Source: Pseudomonas sp. TH31
GTDB lineage: Bacteria; Pseudomonadota; Gammaproteobacteria; Pseudomonadales; Pseudomonadaceae
DNA: 64,000 nt
NCBI RefSeq assembly: GCF_016650815.1
Contig: NZ_JAEKEZ010000010.1
Location: 434,001-498,000, forward strand
Direction: 5' to 3'
This document shows positions 48,135 through 58,182 of this stretch, piece by piece. How positions within the stretch are numbered: the stretch's first letter is position 1; the number at the start of each line of letters is the position of its first letter. The notes beneath the pieces were generated by a model. It worked only from the letters and a program-made list of their open reading frames with translations, did no database searches and was not told the origin of the DNA. The position numbers were made by a program, and so were the translations under genes.

Positions 48135-48595
48135 AACCGTCCCTTTAACTCGATCACCAGTAGATCACTGGCGCGCTCGATCAAATCCAGTACTTGCTCA
48201 AAGCCTTGGTCGCCGTCGTAATACGGGTCCGGCACTTCGTCGACGTCTGAAGCGTAGCGGCGCAGGAACAAATCCAGCTCAGCCTTGCCCTTGGCCGGTT
48301 GCAGGGCCTTGAGGTTGCGCAGGTTGCTGTTGTCCATCGCCAGGATCAGGTCGCAGGTGGCGAAATCGGCACGGCTGACTAGCCGAGCACGTTGGGCTGA
48401 CAAGTCATAACCGCGCAACTTGGCCGCGGCCTGGCTGCGTTTGTCCGCAGCCTTGCCGACGTGCCAGTCACCTGTCCCGGCGGAGGCCACTTCGATTTGA
48501 CCGGCCAGCCCCGCCTCGCGCAACTTGTGCCGCAGCACACCTTCCGCCGTAGGCGAACGGCAGATGTTGCCCAGGCAGACGAACAGAACCCGCAT
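48131..48595 (-). CDS. Low-molecular-weight protein tyrosine phosphatase
   Basis: 154 residues. The P-loop VCLGNICRSPTAEGVL (nucleophile Cys6 region) and the general-acid motif VPDPYYDGDQGFEQ are complete. Members act on protein tyrosines or, in capsule clusters, on the kinase. Here the housekeeping position between kdsB and murB gives no clear partner. Confidence 0.95.
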   Translation of the reverse strand: MRVLFVCLGNICRSPTAEGVLRHKLREAGLAGQIEVASAGTGDWHVGKAADKRSQAAAKLRGYDLSAQRARLVSRADFATCDLILAMDNSNLRNLKALQPAKGKAELDLFLRRYASDVDEVPDPYYDGDQGFEQVLDLIERASDLLVIELKGRL

Positions 48596-49358
48596 CAGGC
48601 CTCCAGCAGGCGACGAACGCGCTCAAGGTCTTCGACGGTATCAACGCCGGTCGGCGGTGCGATCAGCGCATCGGCAACGTGAATCCGCACGCCGTGCCAC
48701 AGGGCTCGCAGTTGTTCCAGGGATTCGGTGTTTTCCAGCCAGCACGGGCCCCAGTTGACGAAGTCATGCAGGAAACCGGCGCGGTAGGCATAGATGCCGA
48801 TGTGGCGCCGATACGGCACGCCTTCCGGCAACTGGTCGCGGTTCCTGGCGAACGCATCCGGGCCCACGGCAATGTCGAACGGCTGAAGGTCAGCGCCAGG
48901 CCATTGAGGTCGCTGACGACCTTGACCACATTGGGGTTGAACAGGGTTTCCACGTCTTCGATCGGCTCAGCCAATGTGGCCATGCCTGCTTCGGTGTGGG
49001 CAGCCAGGTTGGCCGCGACCTGATCGATCACACTCGGCGGGATCAGCGGCTCGTCGCCCTGAACGTTGACGACGATGGCGTCGGGCGCCAGACCAAGTTT
49101 CGCGGCGACTTCGGCCAGGCGATCAGTGCCTGAATTGTGATCTTCACGGGTCAGCACCACTTCAGCGCCAAAACCTTTACAGGCCTCGACGATGCGGCTG
49201 TCGTCCGTGGCGACGACCACGCGCTGGGCGCCGCTTTTGCTCGCCTGCTCCCAGACGTGCTGGATCATCGGCTTACCGGCGATTAACAGCAGCGGTTTGC
49301 CTGGCAGGCGGGTGGAGGCGTAACGCGAAGGAATGACAACGGTAAAGGCGGTGGTCAT
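48595..49358 (-). CDS. kdsB: CMP-KDO synthetase, one apparent 1-base deletion
   Basis: Restored length is 254 residues, standard for KdsB. It activates KDO with CTP for lipopolysaccharide. [18 protein letters not shown] is at residues 6-23, [13 protein letters not shown] and [14 protein letters not shown] follow, and the C-terminal [16 protein letters not shown] is intact. The break is near 48857-48862, where GCCCGGATG should be GCCCGGGATG, giving [20 protein letters not shown]. KdsB is essential in wild-type Gram-negatives, so a true frameshift is not credible. Confidence 0.93.
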
Positions 49359-49540
49359 TTATCCAGACGCTCGTCGGTGGTCAGGGTGCGGGCTTCGGTT
49401 TCGAGCATCACCGGGATGCCGTCGCGAATCGGGTATGCCAGGCCTGCGCCCTTGCTGATCAGCTCGGTCTTGTCGGCGCTGAGTTTGAGCGGGCCTTTGC
49501 AGACCGGGCAAGCGAGGATATCGAGCAATTTGTTGTCCAT
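49355..49540 (-). CDS. Trm112-family zinc-ribbon-like protein (YcaR)
   Basis: 61 residues from ATG 49540 ([20 protein letters not shown]). The family usually keeps CPxC and later cysteines; here only the first pair CPVC is evident. It overlaps the kdsB start by four bases and always sits between lpxK and kdsB in Pseudomonas. Bacterial members may assist methyltransferases. Role not established. Confidence 0.92.
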   Translation of the reverse strand: MDNKLLDILACPVCKGPLKLSADKTELISKGAGLAYPIRDGIPVMLETEARTLTTDERLDK

Positions 49541-49565
49541 GAGCATTCCCTGGATAAAAATGGAT

Positions 49566-50576
49566 TTAAGGCAAAAGACGAGCGGGCAACAGGCGCATCA
49601 GCTGCGTATCGAACCAGGCCACGAAGGCCGGCGACGGCACAGCATCGACCGCCAGGTACCACCAATCGGCGGCGGCAAAGGCACGGCACTTCACCGCATC
49701 CTTTTCGGTCATCACCAACGGCAATGACGGTGTGAAATTCAAGGCCTGCACGCTGTATTCGGCATGGTCGGCAAATGCGTGGGGTACGGGCTGCCAGTGT
49801 AGCGTTTCGAGGGTTTTGAAGAAACGCTGCGGATTGCCGATCCCGGCAACAGCATGCAGGGCCTGGCCTGCCGGAAAATGGTCGAGGGGTCGACGTTCGC
49901 CGGTTTTCAAATTGATCAGGGCAGTGGGTTGCAGTTGAAAGGCAAAACCGTCGTCGCGATCATTGGTGGCGCCGTTGTAGAGCACGGCGTCGACGCTTTG
50001 CAGACGCTCGATCGGTTCGCGCAATGGCCCGGCGGGCAGGCAACGTTTATTGCCCAGGCCACGGACGGCATCGATCAGCACCAGTTCCAGGTCGCGGGCC
50101 AATCGATAATGCTGCATGCCGTCGTCGGACAGGATCAGGTCCAGCGGTTCATTGGCCAACAAGGCTTTGACGGCGCTGCTGCGATCCGGGTCGATCATCA
50201 CCGGCACGCCGGTGCGCTGGACGATCAGCAGCGGCTCATCGCCGGCGATGTCGGCGCTTTGATCGGCTTCGACCCGCCACGGCAACTGCGGCGGCTTGGC
50301 GCCATAGCCACGGCTGACCACGCCGACCCGCAATCCGCTTCTCTGACAGTGCTCGATCATCCACAGAATCATCGGCGTCTTGCCGGTGCCACCGACGGTG
50401 ATATTGCCCACGACAATCAGCGGAACCGCAGGTTGATAGATTTCGCCCTCACCCGCCAGAAAACGTTCGCGCCTGGCATTGACCACCCGCCGATACAGCC
50501 ATTCCAGTGGCTGCAACAACTTCAGGGCCGGATGACCTTCGTACCACGCGGCGAGCAAACGATCAGACATGGCCAT
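49566..50576 (-). CDS. lpxK: Tetraacyldisaccharide 4'-kinase
   Basis: 336 residues. It phosphorylates the lipid A precursor at 4'. An N-terminal membrane helix region is followed by the Walker [19 protein letters not shown] (residues about 55-72). [20 protein letters not shown] holds the catalytic aspartate. ATG 50576 overlaps the exbD stop by one base (ATG 50570 is a second possible start). Confidence 0.96.
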   Translation of the reverse strand: MAMSDRLLAAWYEGHPALKLLQPLEWLYRRVVNARRERFLAGEGEIYQPAVPLIVVGNITVGGTGKTPMILWMIEHCQRSGLRVGVVSRGYGAKPPQLPWRVEADQSADIAGDEPLLIVQRTGVPVMIDPDRSSAVKALLANEPLDLILSDDGMQHYRLARDLELVLIDAVRGLGNKRCLPAGPLREPIERLQSVDAVLYNGATNDRDDGFAFQLQPTALINLKTGERRPLDHFPAGQALHAVAGIGNPQRFFKTLETLHWQPVPHAFADHAEYSVQALNFTPSLPLVMTEKDAVKCRAFAAADWWYLAVDAVPSPAFVAWFDTQLMRLLPARLLP

Positions 50577-51004
50577 CAGTGCGCCGGCGCTGCCTCGACG
50601 GTGGTCATGCGCAGATGGCTGAAACCGAGCTTGCCGGCGGCGTCCATGGCGGTGATGACGGATTGATGCTGAGTCTTGCCGTCAGCGCTGATGGAAAGCG
50701 GCATATTAGTGTCGCCGTTGGACTCTTTCTGCAACGCGTCCATCAGGCTGGCCAGGTCGTTCTTGGGCAACAACTGGTTGTTCACCGAAAACACACCTTC
50801 GGCGCTGATGGCGATGTCCAGTTGCTTGAGCTGCTGGTCTTCAGCCGGCGAGCCGCTGACGGCTTCCGGCAGTTCGACGCGCAACTGGGTTTCACGGGTA
50901 AAGGTGGTGGTCACAACGAAAAACAGCAGCAGGACAAACACCACGTCGATCAGCGACACGAGATTGATGTCCACGTTCTCACGTTGCTTGCGGCGGAATT
51001 TCAC
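50576..51004 (-). CDS. exbD: ExbD/TolR-family protein
   Basis: 142 residues. It has one N-terminal transmembrane helix with the proton-path aspartate ([20 protein letters not shown], about 14-33) and a periplasmic domain. It works with the ExbB-like protein encoded just upstream. In this lpxK-linked position the pair may power envelope transport rather than TonB itself. Confidence 0.95.
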   Translation of the reverse strand: MKFRRKQRENVDINLVSLIDVVFVLLLFFVVTTTFTRETQLRVELPEAVSGSPAEDQQLKQLDIAISAEGVFSVNNQLLPKNDLASLMDALQKESNGDTNMPLSISADGKTQHQSVITAMDAAGKLGFSHLRMTTVEAAPAH

Positions 51005-51635
51005 GCTTTGCCCTCGGCCAGATCAACGTCACGGTCGCCCTGCACCACTTCAACCAGCTTGATGGCTTCCTGCTCCATCCCCACCACCAGCTCATCGATG
51101 CGCCGTTGCAGGAACCGGTGGAAGAATACCGACGGGATACCGACGATCAGGCCCGAAGCCGTGGTGATCAAGGCTTTGGAAATACCGCCGGCCAGCACCG
51201 CGGCGTTGGTGGTCATGCCCGTACCCATGAACGAACTGAAGATATCGATCATGCCCAGCACCGTCCCCAGCAACCCGAGCAACGGGGCCATGGCGGCGAT
51301 GGTGCCCAGGGCGTTGATGTAACGCTCCAGTTCGTGGATGACCCGGCGGCGGCCTCTTCGATGCACTCTTTCATGATCTCGCGACCATGTTTGGAGTTGG
51401 CCAGGCCCGCGGCCAGGATTTCACCCAATGGCGAGTTGGCGCGCAGTTCCTTGAGCTTCTCTTTATTGAGTTGCTTGTCTTTGATCCAGACCCAGACCTG
51501 CCCGAGCAAGTGCTCCGGGGTCACACGGCTGGCACGCAGGGTCCACAGACGTTCGGCAACGATCGCCATTGCCGCGATGGAACTCAGAATGATCGGCAGC
51601 ATCATCCAGCCGCCGGATTTGACCAATTCCCACAC
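51001..51635 (-). CDS. exbB: ExbB/TolQ/MotA-family proton channel protein, one apparent 1-base deletion
   Basis: Start GTG 51635 (VWELVKSGGWMMLPIILSSI), with GAGGGG upstream. Restored length 211 residues, with three transmembrane helices. The break is at 51342-51346, where GCCGGG should be GCCCGGG, giving CIEEAAARVIHELERYINAL. APLLGLLGTVLGMIDIFSSF and LITTASGLIVGIPSVFFHRF are the two conserved helices around the proton path. It overlaps exbD by four bases. Confidence 0.92.
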
Positions 51636-51733
51636 AGTGACAGTCCCCTCGAAAAAGTGCGCCACTCTAACATAGGGGGTCGGTGCACCGAAGACCGTGA
51701 TGTCGCATCCCGTCCGGCTGTAATAACCCATGG

Positions 51734-53968
51734 TTATTTGTTCAACCCGGGCGCATCACGCCAGAAACGCCGTTGCTGACGCATCGTCCGGGGTGGCTTG
51801 AAGCTGCCCAGTTGCAGACGGACGGCGCCATCCTCGGCACTGTCGTAGATCTGCAGACCACGCTTGCGGTAGCGCGCCATGACCGTGGGATGGGGATGGC
51901 CGAAAGAATTGCCGTGGCCGCGGGAGATCAGCACGGCTTTGGGTTGCAGGGTTGTGAGCAGTGCGGTGGATGAAGAACTGCGACTGCCGTGGTGTGGAGA
52001 CTGCAACCAGTCGGTGGGCACCGCCAGTGGACTGTCCAGTAACCCGCGCTCGGCGTTGGTATCGATGTCGCCAGTCAGCAACAAGCGCTCGCCATTGGCT
52101 TCGATCTGCAGGACGCAGGATTTCTGATTGCTATCACTGGCTGATGACCATTGCCAGAGCCGGAAACCGACTCCATCCCAAGTCCATTGCTCGCCACTTT
52201 CGCAGCCTTCGGCTTGCAGTTCGACGGGCAGCGCCAACGGATCGCCACTGAGTACCCGCGTAACCGGCAACCCCTTGGCAATTGCGCGCGCACCACCGGC
52301 ATGGTCGGCGTCGGCATGGCTGAGCAGCATCAGGTCGAGCCCGGTCACCCCCAGCTTGCGTAATGCCGGCAGCACCACCCGCTCGCCGAGATCAAAATCA
52401 CCGAAACGCGGACCGGCGTCATACAGCAGCGAGTGATGGCGAGTGCGCACTACAATCGCCAAACCCTGGCCGACGTCCAACTGCCAGATCTCGGCCTGAC
52501 CTTCGGGCACGTCGTCGCGCGGCGGAAAAACCAATAGCAACAACATAGGCCAACCCAACGGACGCAATGGCACACCGCGTGGCATTAATATTAGAAACGC
52601 CCCCAGAGCGCCGACAGCCCCAATCCATAACGGCACCGCCACCGGCACCCACGCAGGCATTTGGTTGGCCATCAATGCCAGTGTCTTGAATAGCAGGTCA
52701 ATCGACCCGCCCGCCAACCATAGCAACCCTTCTCCCACGTAGGGGACCGGCAGCAACAAGGTTCCCAGCAAGGCTGGTGGCAATACCACCAGACTGATCC
52801 ACGGCACCGCCAGCAGATTGACCAGCGGCCCGCTGATACTGATGGGCAATCCCAACATCAGCAACAACGGCCCCAGCCCAATCGCAATCAGCCACTGGGC
52901 GCGGGTCCAGGTTTGCCACCAACGCCAAGGGCCGAGCCGGCCGCCGAAGGTGAAAATCAACACCGCCACTGCCGTAAAGGACAACCAGAAACCCGGTTGC
53001 AGACTCGCCAGCGGGCCCAACAGCAAAACGCCATTGAGCGCCAGCAACAGCGGCCACCAGGCCCCCAGATGACGAAAGCGCAGCCGCCACAACAGCACCA
53101 GACCGATCATTACGCAGGCCCGCCGCACTGGCACCTCGAAACCGGCCAGCAGCCCATAACCGAGGGCGGCCGCGAATGCCAGGCCGCACGCCCACGGCAG
53201 CCAGGGCCAGCGACCCGGCCACACGCCATAACGAGCCAGCCCCGCAATCAGCAAATACACGACGCCGGCGAGCAAACCGATGTGCTGCCCGGAAATCACC
53301 AGCAAATGCACGGTGCCGGTGCCTTGCAACGCCTGCCAGTCCTCGCGGCTTAACCCGGCGCCATCGCCGAGCACCAGCGCCGCCAGCGCCCCTGCTCGCC
53401 CTTGGGCATCGACACTGAGCAAGCGCTGGCGGATGCCGTCGCGCCAGGCCCAGCGGGCGGGTGACAGGCGTTGGCCATCCTTGACCGTGCCGGTGGCGCC
53501 GATGCCTTGGGCCAGCAGCCAGGCGTCGTAATCAAAGGCATGGGGATTGAGCAGCCCGGTCGGACGCTTCAACTTCACGGCCAGACGCCAGCGCTCGCCG
53601 CTATTGACCGGCGGCCCGCCGTACCAGGCCAGGCGCATCAGCGACGGTAGCGTCCCGCGGCGCGAGCGCGCATCCGCCAGTTCGAATCGCACCACCGCCT
53701 CATTGTTCTGCGGCAATCCCGTGACCCGGCCTTCGACCCAACGGGTTTCACCGTCCAGGCTCGCCGTTAGCCGATCATCCAGCGCCAACTGCGCCTGCCC
53801 GCAGGCCCAACTGAAGCCGAAGAGAAAAAACGCCAGCGGATACGTGCGAAACGGCAGCAGCATCAAACCCGCGACCGGCAACAACAGCCATAACCAGACC
53901 GGCGGTAAAACCGGTAAAAAACGCAACGCCAATAACCCAAGGGCCAGCGCCACCATCCCTGTGCGCAT
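51734..53968 (-). CDS. comEC: ComEC/Rec2-family DNA internalisation protein
   Basis: 744 residues from ATG 53968 (AAGGA seven bases upstream); ATG 54001 would add 11 residues. An N-terminal domain of about 50-150 residues precedes the multi-helix competence domain (LLVISGQHIGLLAGVVYLLI is the hallmark). A C-terminal metallo-beta-lactamase-like domain carries the motif MLLSHADADHAGGARAIAKG. It forms the inner-membrane channel for incoming single-stranded DNA. No other competence genes are near. It is in the usual exbB-comEC order. Confidence 0.93.
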   Translation of the reverse strand: MRTGMVALALGLLALRFLPVLPPVWLWLLLPVAGLMLLPFRTYPLAFFLFGFSWACGQAQLALDDRLTASLDGETRWVEGRVTGLPQNNEAVVRFELADARSRRGTLPSLMRLAWYGGPPVNSGERWRLAVKLKRPTGLLNPHAFDYDAWLLAQGIGATGTVKDGQRLSPARWAWRDGIRQRLLSVDAQGRAGALAALVLGDGAGLSREDWQALQGTGTVHLLVISGQHIGLLAGVVYLLIAGLARYGVWPGRWPWLPWACGLAFAAALGYGLLAGFEVPVRRACVMIGLVLLWRLRFRHLGAWWPLLLALNGVLLLGPLASLQPGFWLSFTAVAVLIFTFGGRLGPWRWWQTWTRAQWLIAIGLGPLLLMLGLPISISGPLVNLLAVPWISLVVLPPALLGTLLLPVPYVGEGLLWLAGGSIDLLFKTLALMANQMPAWVPVAVPLWIGAVGALGAFLILMPRGVPLRPLGWPMLLLLVFPPRDDVPEGQAEIWQLDVGQGLAIVVRTRHHSLLYDAGPRFGDFDLGERVVLPALRKLGVTGLDLMLLSHADADHAGGARAIAKGLPVTRVLSGDPLALPVELQAEGCESGEQWTWDGVGFRLWQWSSASDSNQKSCVLQIEANGERLLLTGDIDTNAERGLLDSPLAVPTDWLQSPHHGSRSSSSTALLTTLQPKAVLISRGHGNSFGHPHPTVMARYRKRGLQIYDSAEDGAVRLQLGSFKPPRTMRQQRRFWRDAPGLNK

Positions 53969-54104
53969 AAGCCCGTCCTTGAGAGTCCCCTCACTAGGCA
54001 TAGTCGGCTCGTCGCACGGGCGTCGTTATTAATTGTCACAAAGTCTGAATGGGCGGCTAATAGAATCCAGACATACTTGCCGCCTGAACCGACCGAGAAG
54101 CCTT

Positions 54105-54619
54105 ATGCCCCGGCGCTTATTCAAACGCTACATGCCAGACCCGACCAGCATCAGGGAACACAAATCCTTACGTTTTCTCGGCACCCTGCTGCATGACCCG
54201 AACCTTTGGCACCTCAATCGCCATTCGGTGGCCCGTGCGATGGCCGTTGGCCTGTTCGCGGCATTCCTGCCGATTCCGCTGCAAATGCTCCTCGCCGCTT
54301 TCCTTGCGATCCTGGTGCGCGGCAACCTGCCGATTGCGGTGAGCCTGGTCTGGCTGACCAACCCGATCACCATGCCGGCGGTGTTCTTCTGCACGTACCA
54401 GACCGGCGCGTGGCTGATGGACGTGCCGGCCCGTTCTCTCCCGGACGAGTTGACCTGGGAGTGGATCAGCAGCGAACTCTCGACGTTGTGGCAACCCTTT
54501 TGCTTGGCTCAGTGGTGACCGGACTGGTCCTGGGCGCCCTCGCCTATTGCCTGACCATGCTGTACTGGCGCTGGTGGGTGGGCCGGCAATGGAAGCGGCG
54601 CAAGCAACGGCGGATGTGA
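54105..54619 (+). CDS. DUF2062 membrane protein, one apparent 1-base deletion
   Basis: Restored length 171 residues. MPRRLFKRYMPDPTSIREHK and HRHSVARAMAVGLFAAFLPI-like NRHSVARAMAVGLFAAFLP are typical of DUF2062, with two or three membrane helices and a basic C-terminus (RQWKRRKQRRM). The break is at 54490-54493, where CAACCCTTTTGC should be CAACCCCTTTTGC, giving STLWQPLLLGSVVTGLVLGA. Function unknown. It is divergent from comEC, as in other Pseudomonas. Confidence 0.88.
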
Positions 54620-54625
54620 GAATGC

Positions 54626-54660
54626 AAAACGGCCTCCATTATTGGAGGCCGTTTTTTATT
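54626..54660 (+). terminator. Terminator after the DUF2062 gene
   Basis: AAAACGGCCTCCA-TTAT-TGGAGGCCGTTTTTT, a perfect 11-base stem with T run, seven bases after the stop. Confidence 0.9.
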
Positions 54661-54678
54661 GTGGTGCCTGGTCTGGCG

Positions 54679-54748
54679 CCTTCGCGGGCAAGCCTCGCGC
54701 CTAAAAGAGCAGCAGCGTACCTGTAGGAGCAAAGCTTGCTCGCAAAGG
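54679..54748. repeat. REP doublet, diverged arms
   Basis: TTCGCGGGCAAGCCTCGCGC (54681 on) and GTAGGAGCAAAGCTTGCTCG (54723 on) are inverted but imperfect copies. It sits at a junction where gene order departs from P. aeruginosa (see findings). Confidence 0.7.
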
Positions 54749-54765
54749 GCGCGACACGGTCTCGA

Positions 54766-55545
54766 TCAGGTACGCATCCCGCGCCCACTCACCAGCAGCC
54801 GCGCACAACCGATGTACAACACCACGGTCGCGACCAGCATGAAGGTGATCGCCACGCTGATCTTGATGTCCGAAACGCCAAGGATGCCGTAACGGAAGGC
54901 GTTGACCATGTGCAGCACCGGGTTGGCCAGGGACACGGTCTGCCAGAACGGTGGCAGCAACGTGATGGAGTAGAACACCCCGCCCAGGTACGTCAGCGGC
55001 GTCAGCACGAAAGTCGGGATGATCGAGATGTCATCAAAGTTGCGCGCAAACACCGCGTTGATGAAGCCCAGCAGCGAGAAAATCGTCGCCGTCAGCACCA
55101 CCACCAGAATGGTCACGCCCAGGTGATGAACCTGCAAATCGGTGAAGAACAGCGACAGCAGGGTCACGATCACACCGACCATCAACCCGCGCAGCACGCC
55201 GCCCAGGGTGTAGCCGATCAGAATCGTATGCGGCGATACCGGCGAGACCATCAATTCCTCGATGGAGCGCTGGAACTTGCTGCCGAAGAAACTCGACACC
55301 ACGTTGCCGTAGGAGTTAGTGATCACCGACATCATGATCAGCCCCGGTACGATGTACTCCATGTAGGTAAAGCCACCCATGCCCCCAATCTGCTTGCCGA
55401 TCAGGTTGCCGAAGATCACGAAGTACAAAACCATGGTGATGGCCGGCGGCAGCAGCGTCTGCGGCCAGATCCGGGTAAAGCGCCGGACCTCACGGTAAAC
55501 GATGGTATTGAGGGCAACGAGGTTGGGTTGCAGCTCGGAACTCAT
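54766..55545 (-). CDS. ABC-2 type transporter permease (YadH-like)
   Basis: 259 residues with six membrane helices, ABC-2 family. LVALNTIVYREVRRFTRIWP near the N-terminus and MMSVITNSYGNVVSSFFGSK match YadH. It overlaps the ATPase gene by four bases. YadGH-type exporters are of unknown substrate; drug or glycan export is often suggested. Confidence 0.93.
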   Translation of the reverse strand: MSSELQPNLVALNTIVYREVRRFTRIWPQTLLPPAITMVLYFVIFGNLIGKQIGGMGGFTYMEYIVPGLIMMSVITNSYGNVVSSFFGSKFQRSIEELMVSPVSPHTILIGYTLGGVLRGLMVGVIVTLLSLFFTDLQVHHLGVTILVVVLTATIFSLLGFINAVFARNFDDISIIPTFVLTPLTYLGGVFYSITLLPPFWQTVSLANPVLHMVNAFRYGILGVSDIKISVAITFMLVATVVLYIGCARLLVSGRGMRT

Positions 55546-56474
55546 ACCGCCACCTTCGACAGATTTTTCTCCACCAGGGACACGAACAACTCCTCGAGGC
55601 GATTGGTTTTGTTACGCAGGCTCAGCACTTCGATGCGCTGATCAGCAAGCTGAGTGAACAGCGCAGTGATGCCCATGGCCTTGTCCACCTGGACTTCCAG
55701 GGTGTGAGCATCGAGCAGTTTGGTCGGGTAACCGAGCAACTGTGGGACCACGGCCAGCGTGTTCTTGGTGTCGAGCAGGAAGGTTTCCACATGCAGTTGG
55801 CTGAGTAACTGCTTCATGCTGGTGTTTTCGACAATGGTGCCGTGGTCGATGATGCCGATGTTGCGGCACAGCTGCTCAGCCTCTTCCAGATAGTGCGTGG
55901 TGAGGATGATGGTGATGCCTTTCTGGTTCAGCTCGGTGAGGAAGGCCCACATCGAACGACGCAGTTCGATGTCCACTCCCGCCGTCGGTTCGTCGAGGAT
56001 CAGCAGGCGCGGTTCGTGAACCAGGGCGCGGGCGATCATCAATCGACGCTTCATGCCGCCGGACAGTGAACGCGACGGCACATCGCGTTTGTCCCACAGG
56101 CCCAGTTGCGTCAGGTACTGCTCGGCGCGTTCCTTGGCGATTTTCGGCGGGATGCCGTAGTAACCGGCCTGGGTCACCACGATGTCGAAGGTCTTCTCGA
56201 ATTGGTTGAAGTTGAATTCCTGAGGCACCACGCCGATGGAGCGCTTGAGCTGCGCAGGATGCTTGTCCAGGTCGTGACCGAAGATATTCACCGTGCCACT
56301 GGTCTTGTTCACCAGGGTCGAAAGAATGCCGATGGTCGTGGATTTGCCGGCGCCGTTAGGACCGAGCAAGGCAAAAAAGTCACCTTCGGCGACGTCCAGA
56401 TCGATACCACTCAAGGCCTGGAAACCGTTGCCGTAGGTTTTGGTTAGCTGCCGGATGGACAGAGCGGAACTCAT
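55542..56474 (-). CDS. ABC transporter ATPase (YadG-like)
   Basis: 310 residues from ATG 56474 (MSSALSIRQLTKTYGNGFQA); the open frame reaches 56588 but the family N-terminus starts here. Walker A LLGPNGAGKST, signature LSGGMKRRLMIARAL, Walker B LLILDEPTAGVD and the switch histidine in ILTTHYLEEAE are intact. The C-terminal extension of about 70 residues is typical of exporters of this group. Confidence 0.94.
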   Translation of the reverse strand: MSSALSIRQLTKTYGNGFQALSGIDLDVAEGDFFALLGPNGAGKSTTIGILSTLVNKTSGTVNIFGHDLDKHPAQLKRSIGVVPQEFNFNQFEKTFDIVVTQAGYYGIPPKIAKERAEQYLTQLGLWDKRDVPSRSLSGGMKRRLMIARALVHEPRLLILDEPTAGVDIELRRSMWAFLTELNQKGITIILTTHYLEEAEQLCRNIGIIDHGTIVENTSMKQLLSQLHVETFLLDTKNTLAVVPQLLGYPTKLLDAHTLEVQVDKAMGITALFTQLADQRIEVLSLRNKTNRLEELFVSLVEKNLSKVAV

Positions 56475-56606
56475 ATCGGGATACGCACCAAGAAGGGAAG
56501 AAAGGAATAAATAAGGGCGGGCGGCGACTTGTACAACCACGGCGCACGAAGGCAATGGTGCTTGTCGCCGCCACACAAGTACAGTCAAGTGTGTCGATAG
56601 TGAGTA

Positions 56607-57230
56607 TTAAGTCAACGCGGTCATGACGGCTTTCTGATACGCAGGGCGCTGTTTCAGTCGCGCATACCAGGCCTCCAGATGGGGCTGCGGCGCGCGCTCG
56701 ATCGGCATCTCGAACCAGGCATAAATGAAACTGCCCAAGGGGATATCGCCCATGCCGATCTCATCGCCGGACAGGTAAGGTTTGGCTGACAGCGCCTGAT
56801 CGACCATCGACAGCAAGCCTTCGCACTCCTTGATCGCCGCGTTGATGGCTGACCAGTCCTGCTGATCTTTCGGGGTGCGCAACACGCCCCAGAACACGGT
56901 ACGAAACGGGCCGGCAAAGCTTGAAGTGGTCCAGTCCATCCATTTGTCGGCAGTGGCGCGGGCCTGCAGATTTTCCGGATACCAAGCGGTGTTGCCAGCA
57001 TGGCGGGCCAGCAGATAACGCACGATGGCGTTGGATTCCCACAGTACGAAACCGTCGTCCTGGATCACCGGCACGCGGCCATTGGGATTCATCGCGCGGT
57101 ATTCAGGCGTATCCACCACACCGAAAGCGCCGCCGGCATCGATGGCTTCATAGGCCAGGCCCAGTTCCTCGGCGGCCCATAGCGGCTTTCTGACATTCGA
57201 CGAATTTTTCCGACCCCAGATCTTCAGCAT
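56607..57230 (-). CDS. Glutathione S-transferase family protein
   Basis: 207 residues. The N-terminal thioredoxin-like domain has the SSN motif near residue 10-12 (GRKNSSNVRKPLWAAEEL), the cis-proline in NGRVPVIQDDGFVLWESNAI, and an all-helical C-terminal half. It resembles the beta/theta-like bacterial GSTs. Substrate unknown. It is encoded by a single gene before the ABC pair. Confidence 0.93.
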   Translation of the reverse strand: MLKIWGRKNSSNVRKPLWAAEELGLAYEAIDAGGAFGVVDTPEYRAMNPNGRVPVIQDDGFVLWESNAIVRYLLARHAGNTAWYPENLQARATADKWMDWTTSSFAGPFRTVFWGVLRTPKDQQDWSAINAAIKECEGLLSMVDQALSAKPYLSGDEIGMGDIPLGSFIYAWFEMPIERAPQPHLEAWYARLKQRPAYQKAVMTALT

Positions 57231-57273
57231 GACCGCCTCTTTATGGATGAATGCGCAGGCAGCATACGCCGGA

Positions 57274-57933
57274 TCAGGCGCGACTCAAATCGCTCTGCAT
57301 ATCGCTCAACAGCGACGGCAGTTGCTCGCCGAACAGGTGCGGATAGCACTTTTGCAAATGCTCGAAAAAGAACGCTTCAGGCACGTCGGTGAACTGACCA
57401 TGGTCCACCACGTACTCCATCAGCTTCTCGCCATCGCGGTTGAACGGATGGAAAACGCTGTCGTTGATCCCGTCAAACTCCAGCGGAGCGACATGGAACA
57501 CTTCGCACAAGCCTTGATTGAACGCCGGCGTGGCTTTGACCCAGCGTTCGTTCAGGTACAGCTCGGTGTAGCCGTGCATGGCGAACACATCGCTCTTGAG
57601 CAGTTCGAGCAAACGCGGGGTCGACAGGTGGTTGCGCACGTCCGCCAGACCGATCCTTGCCGGGATGCCGCAATGCCGGGCGCACCCGGCCAGCAGCGTA
57701 GCTTTGGGCACGCAATAACTTTCGCCGCTCGCCAACGCGTAACTGCCACGCAAGGTGTCTGGGTCGCGGCTGAAGGTGTAGGGGTTGTAGCGCACCGCCT
57801 CGCGCACGACGTAATAGAGCTTGATCGCCTGCTCGCGTGGATCACGACTGGAGCCGCGATGTTTTTCCGCGAACTCCACCACCGAAGGGTGGTCACTATC
57901 GATGAAGCGGCCGGGACTCAGGTACTCGTGCAT
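57274..57933 (-). CDS. Transglutaminase-like protease-fold protein
   Basis: 219 residues from ATG 57933 (AGGAG nine bases upstream); the frame is open to 58098 without a good start. The catalytic cysteine is in ASGESYCVPKATLLAGCARH and the histidine in FAMHGYTELYLNERWVKATP. The third position, usually Asp in WVxxDPTF, is Thr here (KATPAFNQG), as I recall for this bacterial subgroup. It probably acts as a peptidase or amidase in the cytoplasm, as no signal peptide is seen. It is divergent from fadE. Confidence 0.88.
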   Translation of the reverse strand: MHEYLSPGRFIDSDHPSVVEFAEKHRGSSRDPREQAIKLYYVVREAVRYNPYTFSRDPDTLRGSYALASGESYCVPKATLLAGCARHCGIPARIGLADVRNHLSTPRLLELLKSDVFAMHGYTELYLNERWVKATPAFNQGLCEVFHVAPLEFDGINDSVFHPFNRDGEKLMEYVVDHGQFTDVPEAFFFEHLQKCYPHLFGEQLPSLLSDMQSDLSRA

Positions 57934-58182
57934 GAGGATGATCTCCTGGGGGAGTCTCGAGTCTATCGACACCTTCAGCACAGAGATAACGACGATTCGG
58001 CCAAACATGGGCGCTTTGCCGCTTGCTCCACGAACGATTTCCCAGGCCTGTTGCCCACAGGTCTTACAAAACCCATCTAAGGTTTCCCACGATTTCAATC
58101 ACCTTGCTCTGACCACCCTGTTTTGCGGATGCCGTCTAAGCTCTGAAGGTTGGTTTTGCCTTGGCTTCACGGAGGATTAAAT

